Shown here: piece by piece, positions 43,981-54,579 of the stretch | Numbering within the stretch: position 1 is the first letter of the stretch | How the letters are laid out: the number at the start of each line of letters is the position of its first letter | Assembly (NCBI GenBank): GCA_036250225.1 | Contig: JAPZLL010000002.1 | Location: forward strand, 1,612,001 to 1,676,000 | Source: Cercophora sp. LCS_1 | Lineage: Eukaryota > Ascomycota > Sordariomycetes > Sordariales > Lasiosphaeriaceae | DNA length: 64,000 bases | Direction of reading: 5' to 3' | Notes under the pieces: generated by a model | What the model was told of the DNA's origin: nothing | Database searches by the model: none | The model's input: only the letters and a program-made list of their open reading frames with translations | Made by a program: the position numbers and the translations under genes

Positions 43981-45552
43981 ATGGATTCTCCCGTGGTAGC
44001 CCGGCTGTTTCGACAGCTTTTCGCCCACCACCCGGCATGTCCGTCCCGGCAGAACATGGCCAGACTTGCAACCGCTATTCACCATGTGCATCGACTGCGC
44101 CAGCGGGCGCCCTACTCGACCCGCGGCCGCGGGACCGATGCCGTCGCCAACCGCCGCAACGAGAGCAATTGGCAGCAACGCACCATGCTGCTGCCCGAAG
44201 ATCGATCCGAAGAGTACAAGCGGTATCCCATGGTGACGGCAGAAGATCTGCGGGGTCGAAAGGAACGTCCGCGCCGAGTCAAGATGCTTATGCGTAACTT
44301 CATCGAGGACAGCCTGTATAACCCCCACTACGGCTACTTCTCCAAACAGGTCGTCATCTTCAGCCCCGGCGAGCCCTTTCACTTCCCCTTGCTCAAAGAT
44401 GAAGTCGAATTCCAGGATATCCTCTCCCGTCGCTACGTCGAGTTCGAAGACGCCCTCGATGCCGTCGCTCCGTCGGACACGCGACAGCTGTGGTTCACCC
44501 CCACCGAGCTCTTCCGCCCCTACTACGGCGAAGCCATTGCCCGCTACCTGGTCGCCAACTACAAACTCACCACCTACCCCTACCATGACCTCATCATCTA
44601 CGAAATGGGCGCCGGTCGCGGCACCCTGATGACCAACATCCTCGACTACATCCGCGACTTCGAGCCGGCCGTCTACGCCCGCACCCGTTATAAGATCATC
44701 GAGATCAGCGCCCAGCTCGCCGACCTACAAGGCTCCCAGCTGATGAGGTCCGCCGCAGGCCGAGGGCACGCGGACCGCGTCGAAATCATCAACCAGTCCA
44801 TCTTCGACTGGACATCCCCCGTGCCGTCGCCCTGTTTCTTCCTCGCCTTCGAGGTCTTTGACAACTTTGCTCACGACACGCTCCGCTACGATCTCAAAAC
44901 AGAAAGACCGATGCAAGGCGTCGTATTGATCGACGAAGTCGGCGATTTCTACGAGTTCTACGACCCCCAGATCGACCCGGTTGCGGCCCGATTCATCCGC
45001 GTCCGCGAAGCAGCCACAGACGGCCGGTACAAGGTTCCCTACCCTTCGACCAAGTTCGGTCGCTGGCTGGCTACCAACCGCCCCTTCGCACCCAACCTCA
45101 GCGCACCAGAGTACATCCCCACGCGGCTGATGCAGTTCTTCGACGTGCTGGGGAAATACTTCCCCGCTCACCGGTTGCTGACCAGCGATTTCCACTCGCT
45201 CCCGGATGCCATCAAGGGGTTGAATGCACCGATTGTGCAGACGAGATTCCAGAGGCGGCCAGTGCCGGTGTCAACACCTTTGGTACGCCCTTTCCCCTTT
45301 CCCATCTAGCACTGAATCCCTGAGAGTCTAACTTGGTAATAGGTCCATCAGGGGTACTTTGACATCATGTTCCCCACTGACTTTAGGATATCCGAGGCGA
45401 TCTACCAAGCCATTACCGGCAAGCTCACCCGTGTGTCATCTCACGAGGATTTTATGCGCAAATGGGCCTTCATTGATGAGACCGAGACGCGTAGTGGTGA
45501 GAACCCTCTGCTGAGCTGGTACAAGAACGCCAGCGTGCTATATACTGTATAA
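43981..45552 (+). CDS. NDUFAF7/MidA-like SAM-dependent methyltransferase (DUF185), mitochondrial
   Basis: Member of the DUF185 family; the human relative NDUFAF7 methylates a complex I subunit during assembly. Two exons, 43981-45282 and 45343-45552 (intron 60 nt, GTACGC...AATAG), give 503 aa; the second exon supplies VHQGYFDIMFPTDF, a conserved part. The N-terminus is Arg-rich with few acidic residues, a mitochondrial targeting signal. The family start (LMRNFIEDSLYNPHYGYFSK), the SAM loop (IIYEMGAGRGTLMTNILDYI, ~205-225) and a partner-binding region (FLAFEVFDNFAHDTLRY) are visible. The substrate-specific insert differs from human NDUFAF7, so this may be the fungal paralogue and not the true orthologue. 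An ATG at residue 26 (MARLATAIHH) is an alternative start. Confidence 0.86.
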
Positions 45553-46462
45553 TAGTTCCTCGCGGACTTGCCGGATATATCTTGTACATCATCCCGAAAT
45601 AAATTTAACGCGCCGGTTAGACGCGCATGGCCAACCTAATCACATCGTCTGTGCCTATGTCCTTGATCTTGGCTGTGGTCAAGTCTTTGACAGATATGAA
45701 TAAGTTTAGTAGAGCATGCGGCGAAGGGAGTCCAAAAAAAAAACCAATAAAAATGGCAAAAACCTGGGCACGCGGATTCACCAACTCGAAAATCAAACGG
45801 AGCACCTTATCGAAACCGCCGCGAGTTCTGGCCGGCTAATAGTAGGGTATATATCGCTACTTCCGCTCGGCCATAGAAGGGTACTGTGGTGAGTCCAACT
45901 TCAAAGGGTCCCTCCTCCGTGCACTTATATAGTGCCGTCGCCAGCAGCACCTGTGCCGCGGCCTAAATTCCTGCCATAGACCGCGGTACTCGACCGTTTC
46001 ATATCCCGAGGTTGACACGAAGGACATGTCGGCGCATCGATAGCAAATAATTCCATTAAACTACCCTATATAATGCCATAGCCTCCTCGACCCAAACAGT
46101 CTACCGCCACCTCACAACGCGCCGAGTCCGTTCCAGCCACCGGCCACTGACATTTGTCTAACCCGCTCCTTCTACATCCTTCATCCACGAGAACAAGACA
46201 GCCGAGGCAACGGATCGAAGCGGAGACAATGAAAGAAAACCAAGACCCACTGCCATTGCGGGAACGCCGTCGCTAGATGGAAAATAATAAAGCCGTAAAT
46301 GCCTTTCTCAACCAAGAGGAACACCGACCAACCCGCCGTGAGACCAACGAGAATCGGCTAATGATAAAGAATGTAATGCAATCCCTGCTTCTTGAATATA
46401 ATGATTTAAACCCCAACGACGACGTGGCCCAACCGCCTGCTATGGGCCACAACATCACTTCA
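45553..46462. other. Convergent intergenic region
   Basis: About 910 bases between two gene ends, with AT-rich patches (around 45590-45610 and 46040-46080). No gene seen. Confidence 0.55.
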
Positions 46463-48565
46463 TCACTGCTGCCAAGGTGTCTGCTGTGCAGGCCTTGGGA
46501 AAACGGGTATCGTCTCCAGCTGGTCCAGACCGCCGCCAATTGGGGCCTGCGTGTGCTGCCACCCCATACCGGTGGCATGGTTGACGAAGGCGCCCTGCCT
46601 GAAAGGGTTCGTGCCCGTCGGCTGGGAGATGAGTCCTTGAGCTTGCTGAGGAACGGGCTGTGGTGGGACGGGGGCAAAGTTCTTTGCAAAGGGGTTCGTC
46701 CCAGTCGGAGCAGGCTGGAGTGCGGGAGCAGCGGTCGGGGCAGTGAGTTGTGGTTGTGCCAGCTGTGGCTGAGTGACAGGCGAAGGAGATTGGAACGGAG
46801 AATTCGAGGTTGGTGCGTTGAAGGGTTGGGTGGCTTGAGGGGAAGAGCGAGCAAACGGGTTCGTGGAGGTGGTGTTCGAGCGCTGGAGGGGGGATGCCCC
46901 GGCCGTTGGGCTTGTGGCCGTAAAGGGAGAGCCTGTTTGCTGTTGGAGCATGGACAGCCGGAAGGGGTTGGTGGTTTGCTGAGGTTGCAGCCCGCCCTGG
47001 AAGCTGGGCGCCGCTCCAGTCTGGAAGCTAGCAACGGAGTCCTGAGGTATCGGGGAGAGAGAGCTGGGTTGGAAGCTCTGTTGCGGGGAGAACCCGCCGA
47101 AGCCGGCACCCGTGAACGCTGGTTGTTGCACTTGCGGAACGGGCTGAGGCTGAGCGGCAAACACTGGCAAGCCCGGTTGCTGCGTCTGTTGCGCGAAAGG
47201 GTCTGGTTGGAACCCAGTCGGTTGCGCGACGAAGCCTGGCTGCTGCTGGAACGGCTGTGCTGGTTGCGCCTGGAACGGTGCAGGTCCCCAAGGAGACATG
47301 CCCATCTGCACTTGCGGCTGGGCCTGTGCCTGGACTTGAACTTGAGGCTGTACAGCCATCGGGGTCTGGTTTTGCTCGATAGACTCGAAGAAGTCGATGA
47401 GATCTGCATCCGGACCTTTGCTTATCGGTGCCGGCTTGCTGGCTTGCTGGGATCCGTTCGAGCTGGAGAATGCCTTGGCCGTGTCGCTCTTAGATGCGGT
47501 CTCAAGTCTGTTAGACTTGGAGGCCCCAACCGACCCGCCCTTCGACTTCTTTGCCTCGAGTTCCGCTAGGTACTGCCTACGGTGGATCTCAAAGTCAGGG
47601 TCCTTCAGATACTCTTCGAGTTGCCGCCCAAGATTGACAGGCGCATGCTTGAGCTTCGGGACCTCGACCCTTGTGTGGTGCTCAAACTGCCTCGCAATGC
47701 TGAGATACTGGACCACATAGTCGGTTTGACGCGTGAACGTCCTGTAGATCTCCATGGCCCTCTCGGCATCGGTCTTGGACATCTCAAAGAAGTGGCCTGC
47801 AACAGCGTCAGCTCCGTGATCGACACAGCGTTGGAATGGTCTCACCAAGAATGTTGATCATTGCCTGGTTCAGGGCCTGGAAAAGGGCGAGGAGATCCAA
47901 AACGAGGAGCCGGAAGACGGTAACTGTGATCTCATTCTCGACTTCGTTTTCCATGACATCGCATTTCAGCAGCGCAGTCAGCTGGTGCTGGACAACCTCT
48001 GTCTCACGCAGCAACCCCTTCTCCACGGAGAGCTTCTCCAGCCGAGACTCCTTGCCCCGTACCCAGTCCACCTTAGTCTCCTTGTATGCGCGAGCCCTCT
48101 CGGAAAGATAGTTGGAGTAGTGTCGTATGTTTCGTCCCTGTGTCTGGGCTGCACGAAACAGCGTTAGCAGCCCGTTCGGGATCATCGGGAACACAGAACC
48201 AACCATCGGAGAACATGCCCACGGCTAGCATGTTCCTGTGCTTAGCGAGGTATGCCAGCGTCACGTCGGGCGACCCCTCTCGAATCATCAGATGGACTGT
48301 GATCAGGCTCTTGAAAACGACAGTCCACGTCGAGTCGCGCAGCCGGTTCTGTAGGGCGCGGAAGACCTCCCCCACCCCGGCCTCCCCCGAATGCGTCGCG
48401 ACGAGGATGTGCTCGATGTATTTGGTCTTTGGGGGCGCGGCCTGCAAGCAACGGTTTCTAGTCAGCGCCCGATTCTCGGGACCAGCATGGATATGGGGGC
48501 CTTGGGGCTTGACGGACCTTGACTTTGGTCGCGCCCTTGACCGACTTCTCGAACGAGCTCGCCAT
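46463..48565 (-). CDS. AP180/CALM-type endocytic adaptor with ANTH domain
   Basis: Clathrin-assembly adaptor that binds PtdIns(4,5)P2 and recruits endocytic machinery (yeast Yap1801/1802). Four exons, 48565-48518, 48441-48204, 48148-47846 and 47796-46463 (introns 76, 55 and 49 nt), give 640 aa. The joins restore ATKVKAAPPKTKYIEHIL, MFSDAQTQGRNIRHYSNY and INILGHFFEMSK. The lipid-binding basic start (SSFEKSVKGATKVK and PPKTKYIEHI) and ANTH helices occupy ~1-290. The Gln/Pro-rich tail has DPF (AP-2 ear type) and four NPF motifs (TTNPFRL, STNPFAR, GTNPFAK, GTNPFRQ; roughly residues 477, 508, 563 and 592), which bind EH-domain proteins such as Pan1/Ede1. A long open frame on the opposite strand is a shadow. 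Confidence 0.94.
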
Positions 48566-49900
48566 GGATGCTGGATTGCCCGCGAGCCTGGCGAGCAGAC
48601 TGGCGTGGGTCGTTGGGTTTCCTCGCTGGGGGCCTGCGGCAGATTGGGTTCGTGGACAAAGAAGGGGCTTCTAGGGTGCAGATGACCGAGGTGCGAGGAA
48701 TTGTTCAATGATGGCCAGGATGGGGCAGAAATGCGGAGGCGTTGGCAAGATGGCGGTTGGGTCTGGGCGCGATCGGGCAGCGGTTGTCTGACCTGGTTCG
48801 TGGCTCTCTCGTTCTGGGTTGTGTGTCGTCGGACAAGCGATCGCCTCTGATCGGCCACCCAAATTCAGTGGTTCGAGGTCAAGCAAAGGCGATTTCAGCC
48901 GCCCACACACCCCTGTTACCGGTTACGAACCGCATCCAAAGAACCAAGCAGAGGCATCGGCAAACCAGGAACATGGGTCACAAAGGAAAAGGAGGGGCAA
49001 GTTTCGGGCATTTCGCAAACACGCTTCAAGCATCCAGCACCACACTCGGCGTCTTCCAGGTTTCGTGGCATTCAATTTGCATTTTTACAATCTTGTTGGT
49101 TTTGAAAATTAAACAATTTTGATATCTTGCAACTACCGGGCGATTACATCATGACCCCTCGCTAACAGCCATGCTGACAAAGGCACTGCCACTTCCCGTT
49201 GACCAAAGGAGATTCACCTACTTCGAGTTCCCGCGACCAACGCGCAAGTCTAACTGCGGGCAAAATGGCCGCCCGCGATGGGGAACACCAACATGGGAAC
49301 ATCGCATGATTCCGACGGCGGGATGAAGCTCCGCTTGGAGTACCCGCTCGCCAAGCCCCCGGTCCAACAAGATCCAAGAGAAAACAAACAATCATCTTCC
49401 ATATTCAAATTGAATCAGAGTGCCGTGATCGCGTCCGATGAGTAACAAGGTCGGTGTGCCGAACGCTCATTTCATAATTCCAGCCTTCTTTCCCAATCAA
49501 ACCGCTTGAGCCCCGAAGGGAGAGTTCGAAAGGTTCCGAAGGAGGAAGCTTCATCATAAAAACACGCTGGCTTTCATCATCTGCGCAGGACTGTTAGTTA
49601 TGCTCCAATAGCGACGGATTGCGGCGTGGTTGTACTCACATTGTTTTGAATTGGAAGGGATGAAGAAGAAAAGAGAAAATTTCAAATTGGTTGAGCCGCA
49701 AAGGGTTTTGAGGTCTCTGATGGACCCACTTAATTTTTCTCGTCGGCCAGACATCAGCCGAAACCAACCCACTGTGGGTGGCCCTGGTCAACAGGGGACC
49801 CAAGCTTCTGCGGCAGCTGTCAGTGAGAAAGTCTCAGCAGGCGCAGTGAAAGTCGCGATGAGTCTTGATAGAACGGCTCGACCTTCTGTTCCTCAAACTC
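48566..49900. other. Divergent promoter region AP180 / aspartyl-tRNA synthetase
   Basis: About 1.3 kb between two starts. Short open frames on both strands do not resemble genes. Confidence 0.5.
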
Positions 49901-52265
49901 ATGGCTCAGACTCGCGTCTCATTGAGGCGTCTCTGTAATGCCACATCCCATGGTTTTGACCGCTCAGGAATCCAGCCATCTCTGAGATGTCGCCCAATAT
50001 GTCCATCAGTTTCCACAGTCCGTCTCTCACACCACACCACACCTCAGGCCGGGGCAGGTGCGGGTGATGTTCCCTCTCGCCTTGCAGTCGCACAGCGTCT
50101 ACGCGAGCAATGGTCAGAATACAGTGAGTAGCCTATGTTGGAGTGAGATCCCAGGCTTATGAACCTCGCAGGCCGCTTCCCCAAGGCTTCCGCCCGCGAG
50201 GGTTTCGTAGTAGGGAACATCGTCACAGTTCACGGCTTTCTTCTTCAAAAGAGAGTTATGAGCCCTATGCTTGTGTTCGCACGGATACAGGTCGAAAATG
50301 GGCCTATGATCCAAGTCGTCGTCGCGCCAAAAGCAATTGACACTCCCGAATATGAGGTCATGCAAGCGCTGCGGGCGCTTCCTCCTCACGCGCCTGTCTC
50401 TGTAACAGGCCAAGTCCAAGAGACCAAAAGGACAGAGCTGGATGAGCCACAGGGTGCTTCGACTGACAGTTGTTCTGGGGAACGGGTTGAGCCATCCGTC
50501 GAGCGTGTTGACATTGCTCTCAGCAGCATTCAACCCCTGAATGAATTCTCCAAGAGCATCGTCGTTTCAAAAGGCGTCCAATTTCCACCACAATCTCGAC
50601 ACCTGCAGATTCGGTTTCATGAATCGCTGCGTTCGCGTTTGCTAGCCCGATCACATCTGAACCTAAGGTTGCGAGAAATCCTGAGCGATCGAGGCTTCAC
50701 CGAGGTAGAGACGCCCATCCTGTTCAAGTCGACACCTGAAGGTGCGAGGGAGTTCTTGGTTCCATCAAGATACAAACAACGCTCCTATGCCCTACCTCAA
50801 AGCCCCCAGCAATACAAGCAGATTCTCATGTCAACGGGCATTCGCGGGTACTACCAGTTTGCCCGATGCTTTCGTGACGAGGATCTCCGTGCCGACCGGC
50901 AGCCCGAGTTCACCCAGCTCGATCTGGAGATGTCATTCGCAACAGGGGATGACGTGATGCAGACCGTCGAATCTCTCATCTGTCGCTTACCGGAAATAAT
51001 GAACGAAAAGTTTGTTATAGTGCAGAACGTCAACGAGATATATCCAAGGCCAAGAGACACGCTGGTATGCAAATGATCCACACAGCCCCTGAGTGTGTTC
51101 TGACGAGTGAGTAGTTGGCATCGGAGGGCAAAGTGAGAGATGTAGGCAACCGCCTGTGGTCCAAGCTACAAACCCCATTCCCACGTATCACCTACGAAGA
51201 GGCCATGGCCAGATTTGGAGTGGACAAGCCGGATACTCGCATCCCATTTGAGGTGAGACAGGCGTCTTTTACATTCTTTTTGAGCATCGCTAACCACGAT
51301 AGCTCCACCGAGTCGATCATGTCCTGCCATCACAGTTCATTTCCATGATTTCTGGCCTTGAGAAGCCTGCGGTGAATGCATTCCGAGTCCGCCTCGGCCA
51401 AGAGCATAACAGTGGCGCATTCGTCGACGAGTTAATGCGGAACTTACCGCCAGCCCTTGAAAAAAATCCGGACGGTGCGCCGGTCGCTCTCATTTATGAC
51501 TCCTCAAAACCCCTGAGCGGGCTTGCCCCTTTGGGCTTTGAAGGGTTTGCAGGGCTTACAATGGGTCACGCCGGCTTGGAGGAGTTTTCTGACTTGGAGG
51601 ATGGCGATATCCTCTTTTTCCAGGCTCGTCCAAACGAACCTTTCTACGGTGGCTCCACCGCCCCAGGAAGGCTCCGAACTCTTGTCTACGAGGCTGCAGT
51701 ATCCAAGGGCTTGCTACCTCGTGACGAGTCGTTCAATTTCTTGTGGGTCACCGATTTCCCCATGTTCACGCCGGACAACGATGCGGACCCAGGGCAAGGC
51801 GGACAGGCAGGCTTCTCAGCAACCCATCACCCTTTCACGGCACCACTTACCGACGAGGATGTCGAATTGCTGGTGACCGATCCGCTGAAGGCGAGGGCCG
51901 ACCACTATGATCTCGTCTTGAATGGTGTCGAGCTTGGCGGCGGAAGTCGACGTATCCACGTCCCGGAACTTCAGGAATACGTCTTCCGAGAAATCCTAAA
52001 AATGGCGGACAAAGGCGTCGCCCAGTTCGAACACCTCCTCAAGGCCCTTGGTGCCGGGTGTCCGCCACATGCCGGGTTCGCCCTTGGATTCGACCGCTTG
52101 GTTGCCACCTTGACATTTACGGACTCGATCCGCGACGTGGTTGCCTTCCCGAAATCCATGAAAGGAGAGGACCTCGCCGTTGGAAGCCCAGGAAAGGTCA
52201 CATCTGAACAACTCCAGGTCTACGGTCTCGACTTTGCCAAGAAATCGAGGTCAGCGCAGCAATGA
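49901..52265 (+). CDS. MSD1: Aspartyl-tRNA synthetase, mitochondrial
   Basis: Class II synthetase charging mitochondrial tRNA-Asp, 738 aa in four exons: 49901-50123, 50172-51064, 51115-51252 and 51303-52265 (introns 48, 50 and 50 nt). The start MAQTRVSLRRLCNATSHGF begins an Arg/Ser-rich presequence. The first intron is the weakest: the acceptor was chosen because it alone keeps the frame. An OB-fold anticodon domain (GNIVTVHGFL) precedes the catalytic core. This has motif 1 (FTEVETPILFKSTPEGAREF), motif 2 (ARCFRDEDLRADRQPEFTQL, ~305-325), the bacterial-type insertion (PFPRITYEEAMARFGVDKPD) and motif 3 (GFALGFDRLVATL, ~676). The GGGSRRIH signature is also present. The bacterial-type insertion and presequence mark the organellar enzyme. 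Confidence 0.94.
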
Positions 52266-52539
52266 TGAAACCATTAAACGTGTATTATATCTCGAAGACG
52301 TCACTGTTCTCCTGCGGACATTGGCTCAGTGTAAGAGGGGTTTGATTCCATCGATACCATGTACCTATACTGTATACAAGGCCATCTTCACCCCTTAACC
52401 CTCCGTGCTTGCTGCTGACAATGAATGGGGTCTATCCCCTGCCAAGCTGACAATCTAAGGACTCTCTCTCTCTCTAGCCCTGGCAAGCACAAATACATCC
52501 ACATCCACAAATGATCAAGGAATGACTTGATTACCATGC
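52266..52539. other. Convergent intergenic region
   Basis: Short interval between two gene ends, with a (CT) run at about 52461-52476. No gene seen. Confidence 0.6.
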
Positions 52540-53502
52540 TCAGAGCATGCCAGCGGCAACGGCAAAGACAGCCGCACCAGCACCCAGAACCATGGCGGCG
52601 CCAATGCCAGCGGAGCCCTCAACGGCACCGTTCACCTGCACCATGTTGGGCGTCGGCGTAGCAACCCCAGCAGCACCCACAGTCCCAACCTGGGGCTTAG
52701 CCGCCGGCGTCTGCGCAACAGTCGGAGTAGGCTGGGCAGAAACTCCGTACTCGGAGCGGTAGCTGCTAGCGAGGCTCTGCGCGCTCGAAGCCGCCGACTG
52801 CCAGTCGCCGTCCTGTCCCGCCCACTGAGCCGAAGCCGACGCGGCAACCGACGATCCGTAGGCCTGCCACTCCGCGCCCACGCTCGACCCGTAGGCCTGC
52901 CACTGGGCGGCGTCACCACGGGCAGAGGCGGCATCGTCCTGCCACCCCTTCTGGCCATTGGGGTAGTAGTTGCCGGGATAGCCAGTCGGCTGAGGAGCTC
53001 CGCCCCAGTTGTTGTTGGGCACGACATCATCGTCGCCACCGTACATCTGGCCGTCACGCTTACCCTTGCTGTTGAAGGCTGCAGCGGCCTTCTTGGCGCG
53101 TGCCTCCCAGTCGGCAGCCTTGGCGAGGCCGGCATCGCGGTCAGCCTCCCAGTCGCGCTTGTCGTTGCCGCTGAAGGCGGCGGCAGCCTTGTGGGCCTTT
53201 GCGATGGCAGCGTCCCGGTCGGCTTGCCAGTCGCGCTTGTCCTTGGAGTTGAAGGCGGCAGCGGCCTTCTTGGCACCCTCAACGGCGGCCGCGGCCTGCG
53301 CGAGTCCCTTGTCGCGGTCATCCTGCCAGTCGCGGGCGGCGACGGGGCCAGAGCCGGACCACTTGGCTTTGGCGTCGGCGGCGTTGCGGAGGGCTTGGGC
53401 TTTGGAGTCACGCCAGCCCATGTTGTCTTCGGCCGAAGGGATCCCGGCTCCGACGACGGCGGTCGCGAGGATAGTTTGTGCGAGGAGGCTGGTGAAATGC
53501 AT
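52540..53502 (-). CDS. Secreted Kex2-repeat precursor with GPI-anchor-like tail
   Basis: Single-exon protein of 320 aa that I do not recognise as a named family. A signal peptide (MHFTSLLAQTILATAVVGAG) is followed by three related Ala/Lys-rich units beginning DWQDDRD (58), DWQADRD (91) and DWEADRD (117), each ending ...AAAAF-(S/N)... The units are separated by dibasic Lys-Arg sites at 89-90, 115-116 and 148-149. This is the layout of fungal Kex2-processed repeat proteins, which release peptides. Cleavage would free peptides of about 24 and 31 residues. The second half is Trp/Gln/Ser-rich (WQAYGSSV twice) and ends in GIGAAMVLGAGAAVFAVAAG, a likely GPI signal. A TATA-type element lies upstream. 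Function unknown; signalling or wall roles are inference. Confidence 0.82.
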   Translation of the reverse strand: MHFTSLLAQTILATAVVGAGIPSAEDNMGWRDSKAQALRNAADAKAKWSGSGPVAARDWQDDRDKGLAQAAAAVEGAKKAAAAFNSKDKRDWQADRDAAIAKAHKAAAAFSGNDKRDWEADRDAGLAKAADWEARAKKAAAAFNSKGKRDGQMYGGDDDVVPNNNWGGAPQPTGYPGNYYPNGQKGWQDDAASARGDAAQWQAYGSSVGAEWQAYGSSVAASASAQWAGQDGDWQSAASSAQSLASSYRSEYGVSAQPTPTVAQTPAAKPQVGTVGAAGVATPTPNMVQVNGAVEGSAGIGAAMVLGAGAAVFAVAAGML

Positions 53503-54579
53503 GTTTATGTGTGTGTGTGTATGTGGAAACTCAAGGAGCGTTTTTGAAGAGTGGAGAAGAAAAGGAGAAGGGAAGGGATCCCGTGCGTTGTTGAGAAGCG
53601 TAGGGAAGGAGGTGAGGATAGAATTTGGGCTTTGGGGCCCTGGATGGGAGCGTTATATACATGGTTGCCGTTGCTGTTGAGGGTGTTCACGAGGGATTGA
53701 CAGACGGGCCGACTCGTGTAGTACTGGCACCGGATGAGGTTGAAGCTTGGGCCGGGTAAGACCACGGAGAGGATTCGAGGCAGTTTCACGCATTTGACAA
53801 GTCATGGGAAGAGACGGCTTGGGCTCTCCTGAGCTACTGGTGTTGGCGTTGTTTTTCGGTGGCGACTGGGCGTCGGTGGCGTCAGCGTGGCTCCGAGGGA
53901 GCTGGGTGGAATCTTGAACTACTGCGAGACAACCAGATGGGCGACAAGCATGTGGCACCAGGTGCTTCGGTTTGGGGCAAAGACTATCCGGACCAAATCA
54001 TCAGGCAAGGGGGTTGAATGGAGAAAATGTCAGTTTGGGCTTCCTCAAGCGACAGGACTACGGGACGCTGCGTGATATGGGCGTCCGGGGTTCGTTAGCT
54101 CTTGCTTGCCTCATTCAACAACATTCTGGAGTCAACAAACAGGGCGGGTTGGAGCTACAGCCTCTTGTTACCGAGTATACACACTTCCCAGCACATTCCG
54201 GCCCGCGCCGCCAAAGAACATCACGACATTTCCATGATGGTATCGGAATGTAGACTCAAGGTGAGGTGGAAAAAGCTATCAATCTGCCTTTTGGGGTGGT
54301 CGGGAAACAAGCAGAGTCGGGCCAAACCGCTGGAACTTGGTGTCAAGGGGGAAACTTGCGGGACCATATCACAACACTACGGTGTCCCTTCGACTCGCTC
54401 CGGGATCACCACAGTGACTCGGATAGGCCAACCATCACAATGCCCTGACAAATGCCATCGTCCGATAGATCCAACACCCCAAATAACAAACAACCGTAAA
54501 ACAAACAGCATCAACTGTCCCACCGTTTGCCTTCAACGTCCTTGCACCCGGCGCCCGCTGCCACAAACCACCACCCAAA
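53503..54579. other. Divergent promoter region between two secreted repeat proteins
   Basis: About 1.1 kb. A (GT)n run lies at 53508-53523 just upstream of the Kex2-repeat gene, and a TATATAA element (minus strand) at 53653-53659. No gene seen. Confidence 0.55.
53653..53659 (-). promoter_or_regulatory. TATA-like element of the Kex2-repeat gene
   Basis: TATATAA on the minus strand, about 155 bases before the start codon. Strongly expressed fungal cell-surface genes often have a clear TATA box. Confidence 0.4.

Noticed and set aside
46273..47409. 378-codon open frame on the minus strand
   Set aside because: A shifted frame of the AP180 last exon; Ser/Arg/Pro-rich with no family features.
46277..47569. 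430-codon open frame on the plus strand
   Set aside because: Exactly antisense to the Gln/Pro-rich tail of the AP180 gene; composition follows from the reverse of those codons.
48742..49122. 126-codon open frame between AP180 and the tRNA synthetase
   Set aside because: No family resemblance; lies in the divergent promoter region.
49500..49515. GAGTTCGAAAGG resembling a tRNA T loop
   Set aside because: No matching stems or anticodon arm nearby.
52632..53411. 259-codon open frame in a second minus-strand frame
   Set aside because: Pro/Arg-rich shadow of the Kex2-repeat gene.
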